DNA from: Pseudopedobacter sp.
GTDB taxonomy: Bacteria; Bacteroidota; Bacteroidia; Sphingobacteriales; Sphingobacteriaceae
Assembly (NCBI GenBank): GCA_014378285.1
Contig: JACMNZ010000287.1
Location: 1-7,537 of the forward strand
Direction: 5' to 3'
DNA: 7,537 nt
This document shows positions 1-6,900 of this stretch, piece by piece. The notes under the pieces were generated by a model. The model did not search any database and was not told where the DNA came from. It worked only from the letters and a program-made list of their open reading frames with translations. The position numbers were made by a program, and so were the translations under genes. Position 1 is the stretch's first letter. Every line of letters starts with the position of its first letter.

Positions 1-6
1 ATGTAA

Positions 7-834
7 TTAACTAATAAATAAATCCTTATTCATTTTAGGAATTATCTTGTTTTCTTGCGCTTGCTCAAATAAAATATTTATTGCCTTTTTCCCCTCAATA
101 CCTAAATCAATAGAATATTTATTAACATACAAATCTATGTGTTTATACATTACGCTTTCTTCCATCTCTTGCGCATGCGATTTTATAAATTGCAAAGCCG
201 ATTTTGGGTTAGCAAAAGCATATTCTACAGATTCCCTTATCAGCCCATTTACGGTTTGCTTTATTGCTAAGGGTAGTTCTCTTTTGATCACAATCCCACC
301 TAAAGGAATAGCACAATTATTTTTTTCTTCCCAATATTCGCCTAAATCTTTTACTTTTTTAAGGCCTTTATCTTGATAGGTAAATCTATTTTCATGAATG
401 ATGAGGCCCAAATCTATTTCTCCATCTATCAGTTTTTGTTCAATATCTGAAAAAACCATTTCTTTTTTATTTTGAAGATGGGGATAAGCCAAACCCAATA
501 AAAAGTTGGCGGTAGTAAATTTACCGGGTATGCCCACTTTAAGGTTTGGATTATTTAAATCTTGTTGTGTTTTGCAAATCAACATTGGGCCAACGCCAAA
601 ACCCAATGCGCTGCCAGCATCTAATAAAACATAATTATCTGTAGCATAAGCGTAAGCGTGATAGCTTAGTTTGGTAATGTCTAAAACGGAGTTAAAGGCT
701 TTTTGATTGAGCGTTTCTACATCATCAAGAACAATTTCAAAATCTAAACCTTGGGTATCAATTTTATGATGAATTAAGGCATCAAAAATAAAAGTATCAT
801 TTGGGCATGGAGAAAACCCTAAAGTCAGTTTCAT
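7..834 (-). CDS. mqnD: 1,4-dihydroxy-6-naphthoate synthase (menaquinone, futalosine pathway)
   Basis: MqnD converts cyclic dehypoxanthinyl futalosine to 1,4-dihydroxy-6-naphthoate, a late step in the futalosine route to menaquinone; it is a cytoplasmic enzyme with a periplasmic-binding-protein-like fold. Recognisable motifs, numbered from the start chosen here, are SPCPNDTF (8-15), KLSYHA (55-60), SALGFGVGP (75-83), GKFTTANFLL (104-113) and IIHENRFTY (145-153). H147 in the last motif sits where the family has its catalytic histidine. The protein is 275 residues, normal for the family. The frame stays open further upstream to an ATG at 870, but I start at the ATG at 834: the family N-terminus MKLTLGFSPCPNDTF begins there, and the longer form would add 12 unconserved residues and overlap mqnB by 31 bases. 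It lies five bases after the mqnB stop, so the two are surely co-transcribed and probably translationally coupled. No clear Shine-Dalgarno sequence is present. Confidence 0.95.
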   Translation of the reverse strand: MKLTLGFSPCPNDTFIFDALIHHKIDTQGLDFEIVLDDVETLNQKAFNSVLDITKLSYHAYAYATDNYVLLDAGSALGFGVGPMLICKTQQDLNNPNLKVGIPGKFTTANFLLGLAYPHLQNKKEMVFSDIEQKLIDGEIDLGLIIHENRFTYQDKGLKKVKDLGEYWEEKNNCAIPLGGIVIKRELPLAIKQTVNGLIRESVEYAFANPKSALQFIKSHAQEMEESVMYKHIDLYVNKYSIDLGIEGKKAINILFEQAQENKIIPKMNKDLFIS

Positions 835-839
835 GAGCG

Positions 840-1481
840 TTAAATGTTTTTTACGCTGGTAATTAGCCAATCATTTAAGTTCTTAACAGCTAAAGCAAGG
901 TTCCAGTTTTCACGATTTCTTTTTTCTACATAATTGGATATACATCGTATTTGCAAAGCTTCTACCTGCGCTTCTTCACAGGCATAAAAAAACGCGGCAC
1001 CCTCCATAGTTTCTATGGTTGGGTTTACTCGGTCTCGTATTTCTTCTATACTATCTTCATTACCGTGAACAGTATTTACTGTTATGGCAGTTACTTTTCT
1101 TAAGTTATCTTTTAAAAATATTTTTTCTGATGCCCTAAATTCCACTTCACCCATCTCTAATTGTTCTAAGGAAATAAACTCTTCATCGTCTTCTGCGCCT
1201 AGTTCTGATAGAATATCTTCTCTTACTTCTACCAATTGCCCTAATTTAATGTTTCTATAAAAACTACCCGCAATACCAACGTTTAATGCTAATTCGAAAT
1301 TTTCTTGAGTTAATATTTTGCCTAAAGCATAGGCTGTTGCCACCATTCCTACACCAGTAATCATTATTTTAATATCATGTTTACCAACCTTTAAAAATTC
1401 ATCTGCATTAAATTTTGGAGCATATTTTTTTATAAAAGGCTCAATTTCTTGATAGGTAGCAGCTACTAATAATATCTTCAT
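840..1481 (-). CDS. mqnB: Futalosine hydrolase
   Basis: MqnB cleaves the N-glycosidic bond of futalosine, releasing hypoxanthine and giving dehypoxanthinyl futalosine, which MqnC then cyclises. The 213-residue protein has the nucleoside phosphorylase/MTA-SAH nucleosidase fold: an N-terminal strand MKILLVAAT followed by E12, GVGMVATAYAL (43-53), NVGIAGSF (67-74), ETMEGAAFFYAC (157-168) and IRCISNYVEKRNRENW (178-193). E12 and E160 match the two catalytic or ribose-binding glutamates of MTA/SAH nucleosidase. N183 stands where that enzyme has its catalytic aspartate; from memory an Asn in an SN-x-V context is usual in futalosine hydrolases, and it supports MqnB over MTA/SAH nucleosidase. The adjacent mqnD makes the assignment firm. 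The ATG at 1481 is preceded by an A-rich stretch (AATAAAAAACC in the gene's sense). Candidate minus-strand -7 boxes lie about 150 bases upstream, so the leader may include repeat copy A. Confidence 0.94.
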   Translation of the reverse strand: MKILLVAATYQEIEPFIKKYAPKFNADEFLKVGKHDIKIMITGVGMVATAYALGKILTQENFELALNVGIAGSFYRNIKLGQLVEVREDILSELGAEDDEEFISLEQLEMGEVEFRASEKIFLKDNLRKVTAITVNTVHGNEDSIEEIRDRVNPTIETMEGAAFFYACEEAQVEALQIRCISNYVEKRNRENWNLALAVKNLNDWLITSVKNI

Positions 1482-1503
1482 TTAATGGTTTTTTATTCGA
1501 TTT

Positions 1504-1604
1504 TTGCGTTAACGATAGAAACGGCAGGTTTTATGTCCGCCAGTTGGCGGATAAAAAACTATAGTGGAGTCCGCCAACTGGCGGATAAAACGCCCGAATT
1601 ATTT
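1504..1604. repeat. Intergenic repeat element, copy A, with nested inverted repeats
   Basis: This copy occupies the middle of the divergent mqnB / PTPS intergenic region. It opens with TTGCGTTAACGA (1504-1515, containing the palindrome CGTTAACG) and closes with TAAAACGCCCGAATTATTT (1586-1604). Between them are two 16-base palindromes, TCCGCCAGTTGGCGGA (1536-1551) and TCCGCCAACTGGCGGA (1570-1585), which are reverse complements of each other. With flanking GTTTTAT (1528-1534) and ATAAAAC (1585-1591) they form one long hairpin with an 18-base loop and a two-base bulge. The same opening and closing modules recur at 2776-2869. I infer a dispersed, non-coding repeat (REP- or MITE-like, or a conserved structured RNA). 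It has no coding capacity and I cannot name the family. Confidence 0.75.
1536..1585. repeat. Pair of inverted 16-bp palindromes (hairpin arms of copy A)
   Basis: Two perfect 16-base palindromic units of the form TCCGCCA-NN-TGGCGGA lie at 1536-1551 and 1570-1585, separated by 18 bases. Each can fold on itself (seven pairs, two-base loop), or the two can pair with each other as a long stem, so two mutually exclusive folds exist. The GC-rich arms stand out sharply against the AT-rich surroundings. There is no T-run placed as expected for a standard intrinsic terminator, and a divergent promoter region would not need one. Confidence 0.85.
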
Positions 1605-1626
1605 TATTTAATTGTCTTTGTTGTCT

Positions 1627-1645
1627 CAAAATTACGCCAAATTTA
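1627..1645 (-). promoter_or_regulatory. Candidate -7 boxes of a promoter for mqnB-mqnD
   Basis: Read on the minus strand, TAATTTTG (1627-1634) and TAAATTTG (1638-1645) both match the Bacteroidota -7 consensus TAnnTTTG. They are the nearest such matches upstream of mqnB. The matching -33 element is weak: a TTG on this strand at 1650-1652 gives only 15 bases to the first box. If either is used, the mqnB leader would be roughly 140 bases and would carry repeat copy A. This is inferred from consensus only. Confidence 0.3.
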
Positions 1646-1669
1646 AGAACAATGCTTTAATAGTTATTA

Positions 1670-1697
1670 TTGGTTGTAAATCCTTTGTTTATATTTG
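1670..1697 (+). promoter_or_regulatory. Bacteroidota-type promoter for the PTPS-folE unit
   Basis: TATATTTG at 1690-1697 is a full match to the -7 consensus TAnnTTTG. TTG at 1670-1672, 17 bases upstream, can serve as the -33 element. Transcription would start a few bases downstream, leaving a leader of only about 10-15 bases before the ATG at 1716. This placement argues against an in-frame TTG at 1695 being the translation start, because that codon overlaps the -7 box. Confidence 0.6.
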
Positions 1698-1715
1698 CTC
1701 TTTATCATAAAAAAA

Positions 1716-2129
1716 ATGATTTACGTTACAAGAAAAGAGCATTTTAATGCTGCTCATAAATTATATAGGGAAGATTGGAGTCAGGAGAAAAACGAAGAGG
1801 TTTTTGGCAGGTGTGCAAACGCAAATTGGCATGGTCATAATTATGATCTTTTTGTTACTGTAAAAGGAGAAATTAATAAGGAAACTGGCTTTGTTATAGA
1901 TTTAAAAGATTTAAAATCTTTAGTAATTAAATACGTTACCGATAAATTAGACCATAAAAACTTAAATATGGATGTTGATTTTATGGCAGGTAAAATGGCA
2001 TCGACAGAGATTTTAGCTATTGAAATTTGGAAACAATTAGCGCCACATATAGAAGAAAGAGGCGCAAAACTGCATGGTATTAAATTGTACGAAACAGCAA
2101 GTAACTTTGTGGAATATTTTGGAGATTAA
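1716..2129 (+). CDS. 6-pyruvoyl-tetrahydropterin synthase / 6-carboxytetrahydropterin synthase (QueD) family protein
   Basis: This is a 137-residue COG0720-family enzyme acting on 7,8-dihydroneopterin triphosphate, the product of the neighbouring folE. Zinc ligands are H14 (HFNAAH), H39 and H41 (HGHNY). C33 is the catalytic cysteine, LDHKNLN (78-84) carries the family Asp-His, STE (96-98) is the usual S/T-T-E patch, and E126 in ETASN is the pterin-anchoring glutamate. From C33 to HGH there are five intervening residues (CANANWHGH). This is the spacing of animal PTPS (tetrahydrobiopterin synthesis), whereas E. coli QueD has three, so the product could be 6-pyruvoyl-tetrahydropterin rather than the queuosine precursor. 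I therefore give no symbol. The start is ATG 1716 after a run of A's; the frame extends to a TTG at 1695 that overlaps the promoter. The stop is four bases before folE. Confidence 0.92.
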   Translation: MIYVTRKEHFNAAHKLYREDWSQEKNEEVFGRCANANWHGHNYDLFVTVKGEINKETGFVIDLKDLKSLVIKYVTDKLDHKNLNMDVDFMAGKMASTEILAIEIWKQLAPHIEERGAKLHGIKLYETASNFVEYFGD

Positions 2130-2133
2130 ATAA

Positions 2134-2748
2134 ATGAGCAATAAAAGCAGAAAAGGTTACCAAAAAACGGAGAGCTACAACGAAGAAATTGTTGCAGATT
2201 TAGCTGTTCACTATAAACAGATTTTAAGTTTAATTGGCGAAGACCCAAATCGCGAGGGTTTATTAAAAACGCCTGAACGTGTTGCCAAAGCGATGCAATA
2301 TTTAACGCATGGCTATGATTTAAATGCCTCCGAAATTTTAAAGTCGGCGATGTTTAAAGAGGATTACAGCCAAATGGTTATTGTAAAAGATATTGAGGTA
2401 TACTCGATGTGTGAGCACCATATGTTGCCTTTTTTTGGCAAGGCACACATTGCTTATATCCCAAACGGACATATTGTTGGTTTGAGTAAATTACCCCGTG
2501 TTGTAGATGTTTTTGCTAGACGTTTACAAGTACAAGAAAGGTTAACAAACGAGATTAGGGATTGCATCCAAGACACTTTAAAACCCACTGGCGTTGCTGT
2601 TGTAATTGAATGTAAACACATGTGTATGAGCATGAGGGGAATTCAAAAACAAAATTCCGTTACTACAACATCTGCTTTTACCGGCGAATTTAATCATGAT
2701 AAAACCAGATCGGAGTTTATGAGATTGATAACAGCAAATTTGTCGTGA
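2134..2748 (+). CDS. folE: GTP cyclohydrolase I
   Basis: FolE converts GTP to 7,8-dihydroneopterin triphosphate and formate, the entry step for folate, queuosine and biopterin synthesis; it normally acts as a homodecamer in the cytoplasm. The 204-residue protein shows the complete family signature: GEDPNREGLLKTPERVAKAM (35-54), SMCEHHMLPFFGKAHIAYIP (91-110), GLSKLPRVVDVFARRLQVQE (116-135) and HMCMSMRGI (162-170). Zinc ligands C93, H96 and C164, and the catalytic H95 and H162, all align with the E. coli enzyme at a constant offset of 17. The N-terminal 20 or so residues are lysine- and glutamate-rich and unconserved. Four bases separate it from the upstream PTPS-family gene, so both are read from one promoter. 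A GGAG at 2121-2124, inside the end of that gene, sits nine bases before the ATG and is the only Shine-Dalgarno-like site seen in the window. Confidence 0.97.
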   Translation: MSNKSRKGYQKTESYNEEIVADLAVHYKQILSLIGEDPNREGLLKTPERVAKAMQYLTHGYDLNASEILKSAMFKEDYSQMVIVKDIEVYSMCEHHMLPFFGKAHIAYIPNGHIVGLSKLPRVVDVFARRLQVQERLTNEIRDCIQDTLKPTGVAVVIECKHMCMSMRGIQKQNSVTTTSAFTGEFNHDKTRSEFMRLITANLS

Positions 2749-2775
2749 TAAGTAGAAGTTTTGAGGTCATTTATA

Positions 2776-2869
2776 TTGCGTTAACGACTGAAGCGACATC
2801 CTTTTTTGTTTTTTCCGCAAAAAAGATATATCCGCTAGCTAGCGGAGTGTTAAAACGCCCAAATAATTT
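2776..2869. repeat. Intergenic repeat element, copy B
   Basis: This copy lies between folE and fabD in the same orientation as copy A. The left 23 bases (2776-2798) match 1504-1526 at 19 positions, including an identical TTGCGTTAACGA. The right 19 bases (2851-2869, TAAAACGCCCAAATAATTT) match 1586-1604 at 17 positions. The middle differs. It has an A/T hairpin (CTTTTTTG 2801-2808 with CAAAAAAG 2818-2825) and then one palindrome, TCCGCTAGCTAGCGGA (2831-2846), in place of the two TCCGCCA...TGGCGGA units. The same outer modules, near-equal length (94 against 101 bases) and a different but still palindromic core argue for a repeat family under structural constraint. No gene is visible in the rest of 2749-2958. 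Confidence 0.7.
2831..2846. repeat. 16-bp perfect palindrome in copy B
   Basis: TCCGCTAGCTAGCGGA is a perfect palindrome. It shares its outer TCCGC...GCGGA with both palindromes of copy A but differs in the centre in a symmetric way, so pairing is kept. It follows directly on the A/T hairpin of 2801-2825. Confidence 0.8.
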
Positions 2870-2958
2870 CTTATTAATACAACAAAAAAAAACATAAAAA
2901 GCCAAAGAGAGAAACAAAACATTTAATTGATAGATTTTATAATTCTAAATAAACAAAA

Positions 2959-3843
2959 ATGAAAGCATACGTATTTCCAGGTCAAGGCGCACAGTTTGTT
3001 GGTATGGGTAAAGACCTTTACGAGAGCTCTGCCAAGGCCAAAGAAATGTTTGAAAGGGCAAATGAAATTTTGGGTTTCAGGATTACCGATATTATGTTTA
3101 GTGGTACGGATGAGGAGCTAAAGGAAACAAAAGTTACTCAGCCTGCTATTTTCTTACATTCGGTTATTTTAGCTAAAGTTTTAGGGAATGATTTTAAACC
3201 GGATATGGTTGCTGGGCATTCTTTGGGAGAGTTTTCTGCTTTGACGGCCGCAGGAGCTTTAACTTTTGAAGATGGATTAACATTGGTTGCAAAAAGAGCA
3301 AACGCTATGCAAAAAGCTTGTGAATTACAACCAAGCACCATGGCTGCAGTTTTAGGTTTAGATGATTTTACTGTAGAGGATATTTGCCAAAGAGTAAGCG
3401 ATGTGGTAGTACCGGCAAATTATAATTGCCCGGGCCAATTGGTTATTTCTGGTAGTATTGCTGGCATTGATAAAGCTTGCGAATTATTATTGGCAGCTGG
3501 AGCAAAAAGAGCCTTAAAATTAAATGTTGGCGGCGCATTTCACTCGCCTTTAATGGAAGCTGCAAAAGTAGAGTTAGAGGCAGCTATTGTTGCAACAAAA
3601 ATTAAGGAACCTATTTGCCCAATTTATCAGAATATTGATGCCAAACCTTATAAAGACGCCATGAGCATAAAACACAATTTAATTGCCCAATTAACCGGTT
3701 CTGTTAAATGGACGCAAACCATGCAAAAAATGATACATGATAGCGCTACAGAATTTGTAGAAGTTGGCCCAGGAAACGTTTTACAAGGATTGGTAAAAAA
3801 GATTGATCGCAAAACAGAAACTTCTAGCGCAAGCATTCAATAG
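2959..3843 (+). CDS. fabD: Malonyl-CoA:acyl-carrier-protein transacylase
   Basis: FabD moves malonate from CoA to acyl carrier protein, supplying the extender unit for type II fatty acid synthesis. The 294-residue protein is within the usual range for the family. It has the N-terminal FPGQGAQ (6-12), the nucleophile S88 in GHSLGE (86-91), R113 in AKRANAM, which binds the malonyl carboxylate, and catalytic H195 in GGAFHSPLM (191-199). Near the C-terminus, EVGPGNVLQGLVKKI is also typical. The last ten or so residues are polar and unconserved. ATG 2959 is preceded by an A-rich stretch. A poor -7-like TAGATTTT lies at 2931-2938 without a clear -33 element, so promoter placement is uncertain. It is not next to other fab genes here; the next gene, 86 bases on, is a sensor kinase. 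Confidence 0.97.
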   Translation: MKAYVFPGQGAQFVGMGKDLYESSAKAKEMFERANEILGFRITDIMFSGTDEELKETKVTQPAIFLHSVILAKVLGNDFKPDMVAGHSLGEFSALTAAGALTFEDGLTLVAKRANAMQKACELQPSTMAAVLGLDDFTVEDICQRVSDVVVPANYNCPGQLVISGSIAGIDKACELLLAAGAKRALKLNVGGAFHSPLMEAAKVELEAAIVATKIKEPICPIYQNIDAKPYKDAMSIKHNLIAQLTGSVKWTQTMQKMIHDSATEFVEVGPGNVLQGLVKKIDRKTETSSASIQ

Positions 3844-3860
3844 AAATAAATTACACTTAT

Positions 3861-3886
3861 TTAAGCCTTTCATTTGGCTTGATTTT
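3861..3886 (+). terminator. Weak hairpin after fabD, possible terminator
   Basis: AAGCC (3863-3867) pairs with GGCTT (3876-3880) around an eight-base loop. One G-U and one A-U pair can extend the stem, and it is followed by only four T's (3883-3886). It is placed where a fabD terminator would be, 18 bases after the stop, but stem and T-tract are both weak, so read-through into the kinase gene is plausible. Confidence 0.3.
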
Positions 3887-3929
3887 GGGGTACAGCTATT
3901 TAGCTATATTAATCCAGATATTAGAATAA

Positions 3930-6900
3930 TTGAAAACTGCTACTAAAATTAGATGGTTATTACTTTTGGTTACGATTGGTTTATTTGCCACATCGTTAAC
4001 CGCTAGGTGGGCATCAACTAAATTGGTTAATCTTAATGATCTTGCACATGATATTAGTAGCGATTTACACCAAAAAGAAACTAACATAACTGATTATTTA
4101 TCTAAAGAAGAGAACTTAAAAAATTTAGAAAAACTTCATTTAAGTCCCATCTTAGCAACCAAAACCTTAGAACGATTTACCAAAAAAAACATCTTTTTTC
4201 AAACCTACAAAAAAGGGAATCTTATTTTTTGGTCAGATATTGATATAAGTGCTAGCAACATTGATAACTACAAAGAAGGAAGTAGTTTTGTTACTTATAA
4301 AAACGGTTGGTATGAGGCCATAAAACGAAGCGAAAATGATTTTTTTGTCGTTTTCTTTATCCCGATAAAATCACACCTTCCTTACAACAATCAGTATATT
4401 AATGATGGTGACAATCAGTTTTTAATTAACAATCCAAACATCGGGATTGCCTCTTATACGGATAAGGTTGTTGTTGATATTAAGAATATAGATGGTAAAT
4501 ATTTATTTTCTATAATAAAAAGAGATAGCTTTTCAGAAATTCCATATAATAAAATTGAGGTTATTATATGGTGTTGCGGCTTGATAACCTTATTGTTTTT
4601 ACTTAATAGTATTTGCAAATATTATGCCGATGTGAAAAACGCAGGGTTAGCTACCATAATATTGGGCTTGCTTCTTTTCTTAGTTAGATATTTGGGCTTA
4701 AAATATCATTTTCCTAATGCTATTTATAGTTTAGCTTATTTTGATCCAAAAATTTACGCCTCTAATTTTTACTTTCCCTCCTTTGCCGATTTTTTTATAA
4801 ATATTATTTGCATTTTATGGTTTACTATCTTTTTTTACAGCTATCGCGACAAGATTTTTAAACCTGTAAAAAATGTTTGGTTAGGTTATCCTATTTTAAT
4901 TTATGGAATCGCTTTTGTTTTATTTATCTCATTTAAATTTTCTGATATTTTTTTTGGTTTGGTATTTAATTCTACCATCAATTTAAATGTTTCTAACCTT
5001 GTTAACCTTAATCTTTTAAGTTTTATAGGTATTGCAATTATTATAGGTGGTTTGCTGATTTATTACCTAGTATTAGACATATTGGTATATTATTCAAGTT
5101 TTATTAATATTCCGTTAAGAAATAAAATTGCATTATTTTTTATATGTTTTGTGGCTTATAACATTTATGAGCTTTTCTCACAAAACTACTCTATATTTTA
5201 CTCGTTAATATTTGCGCTTATTTTTATTATTGGGCGCAGTACTTATATTAATAATGGTAAAATTGTGTTCCCTGCCGTTGTAATGGTTTCTTTCATATTT
5301 GCTACCATAGTTTCTGTGAATCTTAACACATTTGAGGGATATAAAGAATTAGAAGTAAGAAAAACCCTTTTACAAAAATTAGAAAACCCAACCGATTCTT
5401 ATGCTTTAATGGCTTTTGCGAAAATTGAAAACAAAATACAAGAAGAGGTAATCTTAAAAAATGATTTAAGGTTAGATAAGGCAGATGACAAAGCTTTAAT
5501 TGGCTTTATTGGCAACAAATATCTATCAGGGTATTTAAATAAGTTTAATTTTAAGATTTATCTCTTTAATAAAAACGATTCATTAATCAATCAAAACAAC
5601 AATCAAAATATTGATGCTTTTAAGGATTTAGTTGAAAGAAAATCTAACAAAGTAACCGATTATTTTTACAGAAGAAATAGCACATTTGGTAATCAAAACT
5701 ACTTTGCAATTATTCCGCTAAAAGTGGATAGCAATGTTACCGGAACTTTGGTTTTAGATTTAAAATCTAAAACTATAGAACGTTTTGGCGCATTCCCGCA
5801 TATCTTGCAAAATGATATGATTAATCCACAGTTGGAATTTTTAGATTATTCTTATGCTTTTTTTGAAAACAAGAAATTACTAAGCCAATACGGTTCTTAT
5901 GTTTATGATATTTTTAATACTGAATTTAATGGCCCTATCAAACAATTTGTTGTTTTAAAAAAAGGAAATGTAGATCACTTAATATACAAGCCTTCACCTA
6001 ATAAAACTATTGTTATTACCCATGATAGCACTACTTTTTGGAGAGAATTAGCGGCTTTATCTTTCTTCTTTATCATATTTGTTGTTTCTAGTATTTTTTT
6101 AATTTCTTATAAATGGATATTACAGTCTCTAATTGCTTACCGTATAAGTTTTAAAAATTTAAGGATAAGAATATTAGCCAGCAATAATCGTATTTTATAT
6201 AAAACACGTATTCAAATCGCTTTGGTTTTGGCGGTGGTAAGCTCATTATTGATTATCGGTATTATTACTTTTTCATACATCTCCATACAATATACAGAAC
6301 AACAGCAAGACTTTTTAAAAAGCAAAATAAGGATAATTAGTATTGCTTTTCAGGATAATGCTTTGCCAGATATAGGGCCTAATAATAAAAAGGGCACAAT
6401 TACATTTGATGATTTTTCTAAAATGTACAATGCCGATCTTAATCTATTTAATATTAACGGCAAACTTATTTATTCTACACAAAATAAACTTTATGCAATA
6501 GGGTTAATTGCCGAACGTATGAATCCCGTTGCGTATATTAATCTACACATTAAAAAGAAATCGGAATTTATACAGCAAGAAAACATTAGATCTCTTAAAT
6601 ATACATCGGCTTACATGCCTATAAAAAATACCAACAATAACATTATTGCTTATCTACAACTCCCTTACTTTGCCAATGAGGATGATTATAACCAAAAAAT
6701 AGGAACATTTTTAAATCTGCTAATTAATATTTATGTATTGGTATTTGTGGCGGTGGCGTTCTTTGCTTTTGTGGTGGCCAATCAGATTACAAGTCCTTTA
6801 AGTTTAATACAAGAAAGTATTTCTAAAACTGTTATCGGTAGAAAAAATAACCCAATAAAATGGAAACGTAACGATGAGATTGGGAGCTTAATTACTGAAT

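Noticed and set aside
47..376. Plus-strand reading frame of 109 residues
   Set aside because: It lies entirely antisense within mqnD and has no family features.
1536..1585. CRISPR array
   Set aside because: There are only two 16-base units, in inverted and not direct orientation, with one 18-base spacer and no cas gene nearby.
1500..1715. preQ1 riboswitch or other metabolite riboswitch upstream of the PTPS-family gene
   Set aside because: The likely transcription start is only about 10-15 bases before the ATG, leaving no room for an aptamer, and the structured part belongs to a repeat also found at 2776-2869.
1506..2846. Intrinsic terminators formed by the GC-rich palindromes
   Set aside because: None is followed by a proper T-run, and copy A lies between divergent promoters where termination is not expected.
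3138..3341. Minus-strand reading frames inside fabD (also 3648-3836)
   Set aside because: Both are antisense to well-conserved fabD sequence, including the active-site region, and show no recognisable protein.
3895..3910. AGCTATTTAGCTA near the kinase start as an operator
   Set aside because: It is a short AT-rich direct repeat easily expected by chance in this sequence, with no second site or known regulator to match.
3896..4087. Minus-strand reading frame across the start of the kinase gene
   Set aside because: It is antisense to the TM1 region of the kinase. The plus frame is open for 1202 codons with clear kinase motifs.
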